Shown here: positions 26,548 through 36,166 of the stretch, piece by piece
Position numbering within the stretch: the first letter of the stretch is position 1
Layout: the number at the start of each line of letters is the position of its first letter
NCBI GenBank assembly: GCA_014238945.1
Contig: JABAAB010000065.1
Coordinates: 1-44,663, forward strand
Direction: 5' to 3'
DNA: 44,663 bases
Source of the DNA: Lysobacterales bacterium
Lineage (GTDB): Bacteria > Pseudomonadota > Gammaproteobacteria > Xanthomonadales > SZUA-36
Notes under the pieces: model-generated
Told to the model about the DNA's origin: nothing
The model's database searches: none
What the model saw: the letters and a program-made list of their open reading frames with translations, nothing else
Made by a program: the position numbers and the translations under genes

Positions 26548-27293
26548 AAATGGGTTACCGCATAGTCATACCTGCCAGGATTGCCTCACAACGTCTGCCA
26601 GGCAAGATTTTGCTTGAGCTTGGGGGATCACCCCTGTTGCGCCACGTATGGAGGCGCGCCATGGATTCGTCGGCCGATTCCGTGGTCATTGCCACGGACA
26701 GTGACCGGATCGTCAAGGCTGCAACTGCTTTTGGAGCCGAGGTAGTTTTGACCTCAAGCAAGCATCAATCGGGTAGCGACCGGATTGCAGAATGTGCCAC
26801 ACACCTGGGGTGGGCGGAGGATCAATTGGTGGTCAATTTGCAGGGAGATGAACCATTGATGCCAGCAGCCTGCCTTGACCAGGTCGCGGAACTGCTGCAA
26901 CAGTGTTCGGATTGTGACGTGGCCAGTCTTTACTGGCCTATAGAAGATGCAGATGAGGTAGGTAACCCCAACGCCGTCAAAGTGGTAACCGATCACCGTG
27001 ACCGTGCACTGTATTTCAGCCGTTCAACTATTCCCTTTCGGAAAGGAACAATTGAGGCAATCGCCTCGGGTACACCGTGGAAGCGTCATCTGGGTTTGTA
27101 TGCTTATCGACTTTCCGCCTTGAAACGGTTTTCCGCCCTGGACCCGACACCACTTGAACGATGCGAGCGGCTTGAGCAATTGAGAATCCTGGAAACGGGT
27201 GGGTGTATCGCGATGGCACAGGCTTGCGAATACATTCCGTCCGGTGTTGATACCCAGGAAGATCTTGAACGTGTACGTAGTCTGATTGAATGA
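26544..27293 (+). CDS. kdsB: 3-deoxy-manno-octulosonate cytidylyltransferase KdsB
   Basis: A 249-residue nucleotidyltransferase that activates Kdo as CMP-Kdo for lipopolysaccharide inner-core synthesis. Motifs are IPARIASQRLPGKIL, HQSGSDRIAE, NLQGDEPLMPA and YFSRSTIPFR. Length is that of the family. It overlaps lpxK by four bases. The start could be two codons later (the second ATG), with little difference to the product. Confidence 0.96.
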   Translation: MKMGYRIVIPARIASQRLPGKILLELGGSPLLRHVWRRAMDSSADSVVIATDSDRIVKAATAFGAEVVLTSSKHQSGSDRIAECATHLGWAEDQLVVNLQGDEPLMPAACLDQVAELLQQCSDCDVASLYWPIEDADEVGNPNAVKVVTDHRDRALYFSRSTIPFRKGTIEAIASGTPWKRHLGLYAYRLSALKRFSALDPTPLERCERLEQLRILETGGCIAMAQACEYIPSGVDTQEDLERVRSLIE

Positions 27294-27320
27294 TATTTAT
27301 TAGAAAGGTTATATATATTT

Positions 27321-27803
27321 ATGTTTAATATACTTTTTGTATGCATGGGTAATATTTGTCGTTCGCCATCTGCCGAAGGTTTTTTTGCCCTTCATCTGCA
27401 GAAATCCGACTACCAGGATCAGATCTCGGTCGACTCTGCAGGCACCCACAGTTATCACATAGGGCATTCGCCGGACCATCGTGCCATTGCAACCGCAGCA
27501 GACTTTGACGTCAAAATTGAACAATTACGTGCGCGCAAGGTTCGCACTTCTGATTTTCAGGAGTACGATCTGATCATTGCAATGGATCATGTCAATCTAA
27601 CCTCTTTGAGAACCATGCGTCCGGCCGGATCGCGGGCCACGGTCCACATGATGATGGAGTTTCACCCCGTGGGTACGCCAAAGGAGGTTCCGGACCCGTA
27701 TTACGGTGGTATGGACGGCTTTACCTATATGTTCGAACTACTGGAACAGGCCACGGCAGGACTGCTTCAGCACGTTGAAGAGCAGTTGGACCGAGCAGGT
27801 TGA
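27321..27803 (+). CDS. Low-molecular-weight protein tyrosine phosphatase
   Basis: A 160-residue enzyme with the active-site loop VCMGNICRSPSAEG (CX5R) at residues 7-20 and the catalytic acid loop DPYYGG near residue 125. This small phosphatase commonly follows kdsB in gammaproteobacteria. In some species the class dephosphorylates tyrosine kinases of polysaccharide export, but no such kinase is nearby. AGAAAGG precedes the ATG in an AT-rich 27-base gap. The gene ends one base before the uvrC start. Confidence 0.93.
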   Translation: MFNILFVCMGNICRSPSAEGFFALHLQKSDYQDQISVDSAGTHSYHIGHSPDHRAIATAADFDVKIEQLRARKVRTSDFQEYDLIIAMDHVNLTSLRTMRPAGSRATVHMMMEFHPVGTPKEVPDPYYGGMDGFTYMFELLEQATAGLLQHVEEQLDRAG

Positions 27804-27804
27804 A

Positions 27805-29643
27805 GTGAACAACAAGGCTGAGCCAAAAGAGGACAGCACGAAATTTGACGGCCGGAAATTCGCTGCAAGGCTGTCCACACGGCCGGGTGTTTACCTGATG
27901 CGGGACGAACAGGATACGGCACTGTACGTCGGCAAGGCAGCCAATTTGCGCAAAAGGGTTTCCAGTTATTTTGATGCCCGTCCCAAGATTGATCGCATCA
28001 TGCGCATGACCGCACGAATCGCAACGATTGAAGTCAGCCTGACACGTACCGAGGCAGAAGCGCTGTTGCTGGAAAACGAGTGGATCAAGTCGCTCAAACC
28101 ACGCTACAACGTACTGTTAAGAGATGACAAGAGCTATCCGTGGGTATTGCTGGGCACCGATCATGAATTTCCCCGCATCGCCTTTCACCGGGGAGCCCAG
28201 GACAAGGGCAGACAATACCTGGGACCCTATCCTTCTGCCAGTTCGGTGCGTGAAAGCATCAACCTCATTCAGAAGCTGTTCCTGTTGCGTAATTGTGAAG
28301 ACAGTTTCTACAGTCACCGGCGCCGGCCCTGTCTGCAATACCAGATCAGGCGGTGTACGGCACCTTGCGTAGGAAAAATTGGTGCACCGGAGTATGGCAA
28401 GCAGGTGGAGGATGCGTTGTTGTTCCTGCGTGGTCACAGTCAGAAAGTAATCACGCGGTTGATCCGGCGTATGGAGCAGGCAGCTGATTCACAGCAATAT
28501 GAGCAGGCCGCCCAGTTTCGCGATCAGATCAATCATTTGAAGCAGATGCAGGCAAAGCAATTTGTTTCGACCGGCAATGGCGACCTGGATATCATGGCGC
28601 TTGCCCGGATCCATCGCAGTTGCGCAATTGAGGTGGTATCGGTGAGAGGAGGCCGAAGTCTTGGGCAACGGGATTATTTTCCTACCCAGTCCGAGGGGCA
28701 CACCGATGCCGAAGTGCTGCATGCATTCCTGGGGCAATATTATCGGGAACGTAAACCCCCACCGGAAATCATCGTCTCCCACACGCCTGATCAGATCGAC
28801 TTGCTGGAGACCGTGTTCTCCGATCGATGTAATCGAAAAGTACGAATTCAGGCACATTCACGCAGTCATCGCAGGAAGTGGCTGGAACTTGCCGGGAGAA
28901 ACGCGTTAAACGCACTGCGTATGCGCACTGCAGATTCAAACCGGATCAGCAAGCAATTTGATTCGTTGGCCGAATTGCTACAATTTGAAGAAAGCCCAAA
29001 GATTATCGAATGTTTTGATATTTCACACACCTCGGGTCACAAAACCGTAGCTTCCTGTGTCGTTTTTGGCCATGAAGGCGCCATCAAGTCACGTTATCGA
29101 AGATACAACCTCAAGGGCTTTGAGCCTGGCGACGACTACGCCGCCATGCGTGAGGTGCTGGGTCGCCGTTACCGGAAGCTGCAGAAGGATGAGGGCAGTC
29201 TTCCGGACCTGGTCATGGTTGATGGCGGCCAGGGACAACTCAATGTAGCGGTGGACGTGCTGGCCGAGTGCGGGCTGAGTTCGATTCCCGTCATGGGTGT
29301 GGCCAAGGGAAAATCCAGACGGGCCGGTTACGAGGAATGGATCCTGCCCGTTGCACCCTATAGCCTGCGACCCGGGCCAGAGTCTTCCGCTTCGCACCTG
29401 GTCCAGCAGGTGCGTGACGAGGCTCATCGTTTTGCGATTACCGGCCACCGTGGCCGACGGCAAAAAGCGACTGTTCATTCGGTTCTGGAAGATGTCCCCG
29501 GTATTGGTGCACGACGTCGCAGGGCTTTATTGACTCACTTCGGTGGACTCCAGGGTGTACGCAAGGCCGGTATCGAAGAACTCGCTGGAATACCGGGTAT
29601 CAATCAACAACTGGCCACCAGAATTTACAAGGCGCTTCACTAG
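27805..29643 (+). CDS. uvrC: Excinuclease ABC subunit UvrC
   Basis: A 612-residue nuclease of nucleotide-excision repair that makes both incisions around a lesion. It has a GIY-YIG domain (RPGVYLMRDEQDTALYVGKA), a UVR helix for UvrB contact (RRMEQAADSQQYEQAAQFRD), a C-terminal RNase H-like nuclease (CFDISHTSGHKTVASCVVF, VMVDGGQGQLN) and two helix-hairpin-helix motifs (VPGIGARRRRALL, IPGINQQLATRI). The likely start is GTG at 27805, giving the normal length; longer reading only shadows the phosphatase gene. It is usually preceded by gacA/uvrY, which is not the case here. Confidence 0.96.
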   Translation: MNNKAEPKEDSTKFDGRKFAARLSTRPGVYLMRDEQDTALYVGKAANLRKRVSSYFDARPKIDRIMRMTARIATIEVSLTRTEAEALLLENEWIKSLKPRYNVLLRDDKSYPWVLLGTDHEFPRIAFHRGAQDKGRQYLGPYPSASSVRESINLIQKLFLLRNCEDSFYSHRRRPCLQYQIRRCTAPCVGKIGAPEYGKQVEDALLFLRGHSQKVITRLIRRMEQAADSQQYEQAAQFRDQINHLKQMQAKQFVSTGNGDLDIMALARIHRSCAIEVVSVRGGRSLGQRDYFPTQSEGHTDAEVLHAFLGQYYRERKPPPEIIVSHTPDQIDLLETVFSDRCNRKVRIQAHSRSHRRKWLELAGRNALNALRMRTADSNRISKQFDSLAELLQFEESPKIIECFDISHTSGHKTVASCVVFGHEGAIKSRYRRYNLKGFEPGDDYAAMREVLGRRYRKLQKDEGSLPDLVMVDGGQGQLNVAVDVLAECGLSSIPVMGVAKGKSRRAGYEEWILPVAPYSLRPGPESSASHLVQQVRDEAHRFAITGHRGRRQKATVHSVLEDVPGIGARRRRALLTHFGGLQGVRKAGIEELAGIPGINQQLATRIYKALH

Positions 29644-29775
29644 GGCTCAGGCAAGCATCTGTCGGCCAGGCGGCTTGGAGCAAGTGCGGAATTCAAAGCC
29701 AATTACGATTTCTGTCCTACAATATGTGTCGGCTGTCTGCGATAATGACAACATAATTCCCACGGGGCCAGATTC

Positions 29776-30372
29776 ATGCAAATGACGTTTCCAATGATAT
29801 TGACGCTGTTGCGTATTGCATTGATTCCGGTGATGGTGCTGTTTTTCTACCTGCCTTACTCCTGGTCAGCATTCGCTACCGCTGCAGTATTCATCCTGGC
29901 GGCGGTTACCGACTGGCTGGATGGTTACCTGGCACGCCGCATGGGGCTTTTATCCAGCTTTGGTGCCTTTCTTGATCCCGTGGCCGACAAATTGATGGTG
30001 GCAACCGCACTGGTGTTATTGGTACAGAGAAATCCGCAGGTCATTTTTACATTGTCGGCGGCGATTATCATAGGCCGCGAAATCGCCATTTCTGCATTAC
30101 GCGAATGGATGGCCGAAATGGGTAAGCGTGGGCATGTACAGGTTTCCGGACTGGGAAAGATCAAGACCATTTTTCAAATGACTGCCATCAGTTTCCTGCT
30201 GCTGGAACAAGACTTGTTTGGAATTCCCATCGTATTGATTGGACTGGTTCTTTTGTACCTGGCCGCAGTGTTAACACTTTGGTCGATGTGGGTGTATCTG
30301 CATGCCGCCTGGCCCACGATCATTGAGGCACAGAAAACTTCAGGCAACGACGGTTTGTCACAAGACAACTGA
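29776..30372 (+). CDS. pgsA: CDP-diacylglycerol-glycerol-3-phosphate phosphatidyltransferase
   Basis: A 198-residue membrane enzyme that makes phosphatidylglycerol phosphate. It carries the CDP-alcohol phosphotransferase signature in [18 protein letters not shown] followed by AFLDPVADK, with all Asp residues present, and about five membrane helices. Following uvrC is the normal gammaproteobacterial order. The start may be two codons later ([12 protein letters not shown]). Confidence 0.95.
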   Translation: MQMTFPMILTLLRIALIPVMVLFFYLPYSWSAFATAAVFILAAVTDWLDGYLARRMGLLSSFGAFLDPVADKLMVATALVLLVQRNPQVIFTLSAAIIIGREIAISALREWMAEMGKRGHVQVSGLGKIKTIFQMTAISFLLLEQDLFGIPIVLIGLVLLYLAAVLTLWSMWVYLHAAWPTIIEAQKTSGNDGLSQDN

Positions 30373-30373
30373 A

Positions 30374-31618
30374 ATGTCTCGTAGCGATGGAGAAACAGCG
30401 GCGGCACGACGAGCTACCTCGACGGTCAAAATAGGCGGAATCAGCGTTGGTAGTTGCCACCCCGTTGTGGTGCAGTCAATGACCAACACCGATACCGAAG
30501 ATGTCAAGGCAACAGCGACACAGATTGCCGAACTGGCTCGCGCCGGTTCGGAACTCGTTCGTATTACCGTCAATACTGAAAACGCCGCTGCCTCGGTGAC
30601 CGGCATCATGGAGCGTCTTGAAATGATGTCCTGTGAGGTGCCGGTGGTCGGTGATTTCCATTACAACGGACACCGTCTGTTACAACAATACCCGGAATGC
30701 GCCCGCCTGCTCGCCAAATACCGTATTAATCAGGGCAATGTTGGCTTTGGCAGGAAGCGTGATGAGCAGTTCGCAACCATCGTTGGGCTCGCCATTGAGT
30801 ACGACAAACCGGTTCGGATTGGGGTCAACTGGGGCAGCCTGGACCAGGGTTTGTTGGCCCGTCTGATGGATGACAATGGCAGGAGCACTTCACCTCAGTC
30901 TGCCGATATGGTCATGCGTGAGGCCCTGGTCCGTTCAGCGCTGGATAGCGCAGAACAGGCTGAGAAACTGGGTCTCGCACATGACAAGATCATTCTTTCA
31001 TGCAAGGTGAGCGGCGTGCAGGACCTGATCCTTGTGTACCGGGAACTGGCGGATCGCTGCGTTTATCCCCTGCATCTGGGTTTGACCGAGGCCGGTATGG
31101 GCAGCAAAGGCATCGTGTCATCCAGCGCGGCGCTGGCAGTCCTGCTGCAGCAGGGGATTGGCGATACCATTCGCATTTCACTGACCCCTGAACCGGGACA
31201 GCCCAGAACCGATGAAGTGGTGGTAGCGCAGGAACTGTTGCAAAGCATGGGTTTGAGAGCTTTCTCACCCATGGTTACCGCCTGCCCGGGTTGTGGCCGC
31301 ACAACCAGCACCTTTTTCCAGTCACTTGCAATGGATGTAACCAACCACGTTCGCGAGCGTATGCCCGCCTGGAAACTTCGTTATGACGGGGTAGAGAATT
31401 TGAGTCTTGCGGTGATGGGTTGTATCGTCAATGGCCCTGGTGAAAGCCGGCAGGCGGACATAGGAATCAGTCTGCCAGGCACCGGCGAGTCACCTGTTGC
31501 ACCTGTATTCATTGACGGCGATAAGGCAGCCACACTCAGGGGTGATACGCTGACTTCTGATTTTCTTGCCTTGATTGACGAATACGTTAACAGCCGGTAC
31601 CAACATATCCATGATTAG
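30374..31618 (+). CDS. ispG: 4-hydroxy-3-methylbut-2-enyl-diphosphate synthase IspG
   Basis: A 414-residue [4Fe-4S] enzyme of the methylerythritol phosphate pathway to isoprenoids. Motifs include [14 protein letters not shown] at the N-terminus, FHYNGH, the cluster cysteines in [14 protein letters not shown] and the third in [10 protein letters not shown]. It starts one base after the pgsA stop. Extra N-terminal residues could be read into the pgsA gene, but [11 protein letters not shown] fits the family. The product feeds quinones and the undecaprenyl carrier lipid. Confidence 0.95.
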   Translation: MSRSDGETAAARRATSTVKIGGISVGSCHPVVVQSMTNTDTEDVKATATQIAELARAGSELVRITVNTENAAASVTGIMERLEMMSCEVPVVGDFHYNGHRLLQQYPECARLLAKYRINQGNVGFGRKRDEQFATIVGLAIEYDKPVRIGVNWGSLDQGLLARLMDDNGRSTSPQSADMVMREALVRSALDSAEQAEKLGLAHDKIILSCKVSGVQDLILVYRELADRCVYPLHLGLTEAGMGSKGIVSSSAALAVLLQQGIGDTIRISLTPEPGQPRTDEVVVAQELLQSMGLRAFSPMVTACPGCGRTTSTFFQSLAMDVTNHVRERMPAWKLRYDGVENLSLAVMGCIVNGPGESRQADIGISLPGTGESPVAPVFIDGDKAATLRGDTLTSDFLALIDEYVNSRYQHIHD

Positions 31619-32450
31619 GAAACCGGCAGCGAAGTCCACGGCCACCCGGGCCAGTTGCTCAGACAGACATCGGCTTTACCAGTACGCGGTCCAGGATGTG
31701 GAATCCGAGATTGATTTTGTCGAACAGACATGGGCTGAGTTGCGTCATCGGCCCGCCGTATTTTTGCGTGAGGATTTTTGCGGTACTGCCCAGACTGCAT
31801 GTGAATGGGTCGGACGGAGTGTCGACCATCGAGCAGTGGGTGTGGATAGTGATCCATCCGTTCTGGATTGGGGCAGGGTACACAACCTGTCCATTCTGAC
31901 TGCTGACCAAAGGATACGCACCGAGCTGTTGAATATGGATGTCTTACAGGCGCACCCCGGGCAGGCAGATATCATCCTGGCCATGAATTTCAGTTATTAC
32001 CTGTTCCTGCATCGCGATGATCTGCGTGCCTATTTCAGAAATGCATTGTTGGGGCTGGTTTCGGACGGAATATTATTTCTGGATGCTTATGGTGGCTACG
32101 AGGCGCCCATGGTTTTGACAGAACCTCGCGAATGCCAGGATGACAATGGCAATGACTTCACCTATGTCTGGGACCAGGCATCATTCAACCCCATTGATTC
32201 ATGTATGCATTGTCATATTCATTTTGAATTTCCGGATAATTCCCGCATGGAAAAAGCCTTCAGTTACTATTGGCGCTTATGGACGTTGCCTGAAATACGT
32301 GAAATTCTCATTGAGGTCGGTTTCTCGCAAGTCGATATTTACTGGGAGGGCACGGATGAGGCGAAAAATGAAGGCAATGGCATCTACACGCCATCCGATT
32401 CGGGGGACGCCGACCCGGGTTGGGTCTGCTACATCGTGGCGCAGGTCTAA
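31611..32450 (+). CDS. Class I SAM-dependent methyltransferase
   Basis: A 279-residue protein with a Rossmann methyltransferase pattern: motif I in [18 protein letters not shown] (about 55-72), the acidic [12 protein letters not shown] after strand 2, and [21 protein letters not shown] as motif IV/V. The substrate is unknown. Its ATG at 31611 overlaps the end of ispG by eight bases and has no good ribosome-binding site, so it is probably translated by coupling to ispG. Several tryptophan and acidic residues near the C-terminus may form a substrate lid. Confidence 0.85.
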   Translation: MIRKPAAKSTATRASCSDRHRLYQYAVQDVESEIDFVEQTWAELRHRPAVFLREDFCGTAQTACEWVGRSVDHRAVGVDSDPSVLDWGRVHNLSILTADQRIRTELLNMDVLQAHPGQADIILAMNFSYYLFLHRDDLRAYFRNALLGLVSDGILFLDAYGGYEAPMVLTEPRECQDDNGNDFTYVWDQASFNPIDSCMHCHIHFEFPDNSRMEKAFSYYWRLWTLPEIREILIEVGFSQVDIYWEGTDEAKNEGNGIYTPSDSGDADPGWVCYIVAQV

Positions 32451-32456
32451 ATCCGG

Positions 32457-34106
32457 TTAGCGAATTTGGCGATGCCAGTTGGCGACGATGTCCTCTACGT
32501 CGATTTCTGCCTGCTCACGACTCCACTTGGTTCCATAATCGACGTCTCTGGAATTGGGTGGCGGACTGGGTACGTCCATGCGGAAACGAACCGGCATGGG
32601 CACCGCTGAACCCATCGCCACTACCTCGCCTCGACTCAGGGAGGTCAACGCAGCAAAGGTTCCCCGGGCAGCGTCCGGCACCATGGACCTGACATACTCC
32701 TGGTCATCCGGATTCGCGATGCGCAAACAAATGAATGTCCCGCACTGGGCCAAAACCGTTTCAGAAACTTCGTGGGGGCGCTGACTGACCACACACATAC
32801 CCACACCATATTTTCGCCCGGCCTTTGAAATCCGTTCCATGGTACGGCGTGCCTCCTTGAAGCGGGGATGATTCTCACGTGGAATATAATCCTGCGCCTC
32901 CTCACAAACCAGCCAAATCGGGAAATCCAGGCATTTTGGATTCCAGAAGTTAAATTCGAAGGCCAGTCGGCCGATCAATGCCGTGACCGTTGGAGCCACA
33001 TCAAATGGGACAGCGCTGAGATTCAATACTGTTACATTGGCCTTTGGATTGCCCAGACCGATAAAGTCCCGCATCAGATCCGGCAGAGTTTCGGTTGCGT
33101 TACGTAGACTGGGTTTAAGCATGAAATCATAACGACTGTCGTTCATCAGACCCTGCAGGCGTACCAGGAACTGGTCGAATTTACCGTGTAGCGGTCCCTT
33201 GTCCTTACCAAAATTGGCGGTCCGCTCATTGGCCTCTATGAAATCATCACGCAAGTCTTCGAGTGAAAAATAAACCGGTGAATCAACGGTGATGTGACCG
33301 AGGTCAAGATGACTGTTGGATTCTCTTCGCAGCCGGTTGAGTGCACCACGAAGATATGCGAGTTGTACCGACGAATTTGCATCGTCGGGTTTAATCAATA
33401 GTTCTGAAAGATCCGAATAGGTCAACAACCAATAAGGGATTTCGAGGTCCAGTGCATCCAGGCATCGCACCTTGCTGCGGGGAAAGGGCGAGGTTACAAA
33501 TGCATCTTGCTTACTGTCTCCATATTCCCCGTGCAAGTCCATGATGATCATGTGTGCATTGGGCATACAATGCAGGGCCGACTGGATCAGGCTGGTAACA
33601 GTCCAGGATTTGCCCGAACCGGTTTGACCAAGGATCGCGGCATGTCGGCCAAAAAAATTCGACGGGTCCAGATAAACATCGATTGCTTCAAATGAACTCA
33701 GTTTTCCGACCTTGAAATTGATCTCGCTGTAATCGGAAAATATATTTTCCAGGTTCCAGTTCGACACCGCATGAAGTTCGGCACCGATGGTGGGGTAATG
33801 ATTGATACCCCGTTCAAATTCCCGGGTGTTGCTAAATTCACCCAACGGTATCAGGCGAATCTTGTACACAATGCGTGTATCGGGGTCAGTTTCCTGCCAC
33901 ATGCTTTCGACCATGCACAACAATTCAATACCCGACTGGCTGACCATCAAATACGAGCCCACCTGACCAACACGTACCTTGTCCATACCGATCATTTTAT
34001 CGGATGCAAGCCCAAGCCCTTCCGCGTCTGGATTTAATTCGGCGACAAAATACTCGTGGGTGATCTCGACCAGCTGGCCGAGCATGCTGCTTTTTTCTAG
34101 CTCCAT
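32457..34106 (-). CDS. HerA/DUF87-type hexameric ATPase
   Basis: A 549-residue P-loop ATPase of the HerA-FtsK branch. The N-terminal 140 residues fit a HAS-type beta barrel. Walker A is GQTGSGKS at 160-167, Walker B is WLVCEEAQDYIP, and the motor-family stretch SKAGRKYGVGMCVVSQRPHE with QEYVRSMVPDA follows. HerA proteins pump DNA, often with the nuclease NurA in archaea or with Sir2-type effectors in bacterial defence. No nuclease or Sir2 gene lies nearby, so it is an orphan here. The start at 34106 has AAGGA about ten bases upstream and is preferred to a TTG at 34124. It converges with the methyltransferase gene, with only six bases between the stops. Confidence 0.85.
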   Translation of the reverse strand: MELEKSSMLGQLVEITHEYFVAELNPDAEGLGLASDKMIGMDKVRVGQVGSYLMVSQSGIELLCMVESMWQETDPDTRIVYKIRLIPLGEFSNTREFERGINHYPTIGAELHAVSNWNLENIFSDYSEINFKVGKLSSFEAIDVYLDPSNFFGRHAAILGQTGSGKSWTVTSLIQSALHCMPNAHMIIMDLHGEYGDSKQDAFVTSPFPRSKVRCLDALDLEIPYWLLTYSDLSELLIKPDDANSSVQLAYLRGALNRLRRESNSHLDLGHITVDSPVYFSLEDLRDDFIEANERTANFGKDKGPLHGKFDQFLVRLQGLMNDSRYDFMLKPSLRNATETLPDLMRDFIGLGNPKANVTVLNLSAVPFDVAPTVTALIGRLAFEFNFWNPKCLDFPIWLVCEEAQDYIPRENHPRFKEARRTMERISKAGRKYGVGMCVVSQRPHEVSETVLAQCGTFICLRIANPDDQEYVRSMVPDAARGTFAALTSLSRGEVVAMGSAVPMPVRFRMDVPSPPPNSRDVDYGTKWSREQAEIDVEDIVANWHRQIR

Positions 34107-34392
34107 ACAGGCAGTATCCTTCAAACTGGACCGGGTCTTCTTTGTGAGCGAAACTCCGGGTGCCTTAGTGTTCCATCCCTAGACCTAATGGGTGACTTTA
34201 AATGTATATCACCGGTGAGAGGGTACGCATAAGCACGCAGATGCGCAAGCCACACACCCTTTCGCACCATAGCCAACGAAAAAGGGTTAATTGTGCAACA
34301 AACGCCAAACCAATTTGAAGCCACTCAAAATCCAGGTCGTGTTAATTGTACCGCTTTCACATTCCCTGGAAACAGATTCGATGATGTGACAG

Positions 34393-35217
34393 TCACCCGG
34401 ATAACGCGACCGGGTACCAGTGTCCTTCATATTCAATTCGCTCTACCGTTAAATCGGGGTCCATCCGGGCGACAACCATTAGACAGGTTTCTCCATCAAT
34501 CTGCTCAGTGCTATCCGCAACGATAGCCCGATAGGTCTTGCCGTCATTCTCCAGACCAATCTTTTTCATTAGCGACACATTAATATTTCCACTGGAATAC
34601 AGCAAACGCGGATGTCGTTTAACCTTGCCCAGGTAGTGGGTCCGGGCGACGATCTCCTGACCCGGGTAACAGCCTTTGCGAAAGTTTACCGCGCCAATAC
34701 GGTCAAACCCCAGCATTTGCGGCAGAAACTGCCCGCTGGTTTCGGTTTGCAACCAGACAATGCCACTGCCCAGTTCATTTCTTCTCCATTGTTCCAGACC
34801 TGCAGAACTCCCGACTGTGCCGGGTTTGTGTTCATCCACACACAACCAGGTGTCGCTGCCAGGGACAGGTATGCCGACAAATGTGCCATTGGCCCGCTTT
34901 ATTTTTTCACTGTCACAGATACCGGTAACCCGATACTCGCTCAATATTTCGATATTGACGTCTTCTCTTAGTACAAATATCTTCAACCGGTTTACAACCG
35001 ACTCGACCAGGACACGAGACATGATGACGAAATAGTCCTGGTCGCCACGGAACACCAACATAAGGGCAAGAACACGTCCTTTGGGCTCGCAGTAACAGGC
35101 GAACACGGAGTCGCCATCGACCAGTGTCAATACGTCCGCACTGAGTTGATTGTGGAGAAAACTGCCGGCATCGGCACCACTGACTCGAATGGCTGACAGG
35201 TGGGGGAGGGTAGTCAT
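34393..35217 (-). CDS. ygfZ: Folate-binding protein YgfZ
   Basis: A 274-residue GcvT-fold protein that supports repair or assembly of certain Fe-S enzymes together with folate. The signature KGCYPGQEIVAR, with its conserved cysteine, is present at about 190. The N-terminus SGADAGSFLHNQLSADV is typical. It is divergent from the sdh operon; in E. coli ygfZ is likewise next to sdhE, and the pairing with SdhE and SdhB here fits a role in maturing succinate dehydrogenase. A perfect TATAAT is found 47 bases upstream. The 268 bases between this gene and the HerA gene contain nothing I can name. Confidence 0.92.
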   Translation of the reverse strand: MTTLPHLSAIRVSGADAGSFLHNQLSADVLTLVDGDSVFACYCEPKGRVLALMLVFRGDQDYFVIMSRVLVESVVNRLKIFVLREDVNIEILSEYRVTGICDSEKIKRANGTFVGIPVPGSDTWLCVDEHKPGTVGSSAGLEQWRRNELGSGIVWLQTETSGQFLPQMLGFDRIGAVNFRKGCYPGQEIVARTHYLGKVKRHPRLLYSSGNINVSLMKKIGLENDGKTYRAIVADSTEQIDGETCLMVVARMDPDLTVERIEYEGHWYPVALSG

Positions 35218-35263
35218 CTGTTCCGATTGTTGCCTGCTTGATCCGTTATCTTAACTTAATATC

Positions 35264-35269
35264 ATTATA
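35264..35269 (-). promoter_or_regulatory. Probable -10 element of ygfZ
   Basis: A perfect TATAAT on the minus strand, 47 bases before the ygfZ ATG. The -35 region 17 bases further upstream is weak (GGAATA-like), so activator help or an extended -10 contact is possible. Confidence 0.4.
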
Positions 35270-35399
35270 CCCGTGCGAACATGTGTCTATTCCCTTAATG
35301 GGCTAATTCTTACCTGAAAAAACGCCAGCACATACTCGCACGTCACCACCATTAAGGTTAAACTAATGCGCTAATAAAGAGGTTTGAAAGGCCACGATA

Positions 35400-35783
35400 A
35401 TGAACACCCCCAAACGTCCCATGTCACCCTATATGCTGGGACCTTATTACAAGTTTCAAATTACTTCATTGCTGTCCATCCTTAACCGTCTTACCGGTGT
35501 ATTCATGTCAATGGTTACTGCGCCTTTGTTACTGTGCTGGTTAATTGCACTGGTCAGTGGCGAAGAGGCATTCAACGGGCTTGGCAACTGGTTGCTGAGT
35601 CTTCCCGGTCGTGTCGTGGTTGCTGCCAGCGTGTTCTGCTTCAGCTTTCATTTTCTGGCCGGTATCAGGCATCTTGTCTGGGATGCTGGTTGGATGATGG
35701 AAATGCATCAGGTGCGTTTGAGCGGTTGGTTTACCATTGCAGGTTCAATGCTAATGTCACTGATCGTGCTGGGGGCAGGTTGA
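35400..35783 (+). CDS. sdhC: Succinate dehydrogenase cytochrome b556 subunit
   Basis: A 127-residue membrane anchor of complex II with three hydrophobic helices. H84 in FHFLAGIRHLVWD is the expected heme b ligand and lies at the same residue number as in E. coli. The N-terminal RPMSPYMLGPYYKFQITS with SILNRLTGV is the family quinone-site helix. First gene of the sdhCDAB operon; its stop overlaps the sdhD start (TGATGA). Confidence 0.96.
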   Translation: MNTPKRPMSPYMLGPYYKFQITSLLSILNRLTGVFMSMVTAPLLLCWLIALVSGEEAFNGLGNWLLSLPGRVVVAASVFCFSFHFLAGIRHLVWDAGWMMEMHQVRLSGWFTIAGSMLMSLIVLGAG

Positions 35784-36163
35784 TGACACTACAAAATCCG
35801 ATTGCACTGGTCAGAGGCCTGGGAAGTTCCGGCAGCGGTCTTCACCATTGGCGTTCACAGCGTTATTCAGCCTTGTTGTTGTTGCCGCTTACTGTTTGGT
35901 TGCTGGTGATGGGGACCAGTCTCGCTGACACGGATTATGCCAGCGCAGTGGCCATTTTGTCCCACCCGTTTCACGCCGGTATGATCATCATGCTGGCCGG
36001 GACCCTGTTTTTCCACATGCAGTTGGGACTGCAAGTCGTCATCGAAGATTACGTACACATTCCCGCACTTGAAGTCGGTCTGTTACTCATGGTTCGGGCG
36101 TTGTGCCTGGCCGCGTTTGTAATCAGTGTGTTGGCTGCCCTCAAACTGGTCATGGGAACCTGA
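35783..36163 (+). CDS. sdhD: Succinate dehydrogenase membrane anchor subunit
   Basis: A 126-residue protein with three membrane helices. HMQLGLQVVIEDYVH is the family motif near the heme and quinone site. The start is the ATG at 35783, overlapping sdhC. Longer upstream reading is a shadow of sdhC. Together with SdhC it holds the heme and the ubiquinone pocket. Confidence 0.95.
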   Translation: MTLQNPIALVRGLGSSGSGLHHWRSQRYSALLLLPLTVWLLVMGTSLADTDYASAVAILSHPFHAGMIIMLAGTLFFHMQLGLQVVIEDYVHIPALEVGLLLMVRALCLAAFVISVLAALKLVMGT

Positions 36164-36166
36164 ACC

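Noticed and set aside
34125-34392. Minus-strand frame between ygfZ and the HerA gene
   Set aside because: Short, with no start signals and no recognised motif; left as intergenic.
32457-35217. HerA plus neighbour as an antiphage system
   Set aside because: The neighbours are a methyltransferase coupled to ispG and ygfZ, both better explained as housekeeping; no effector gene is present.
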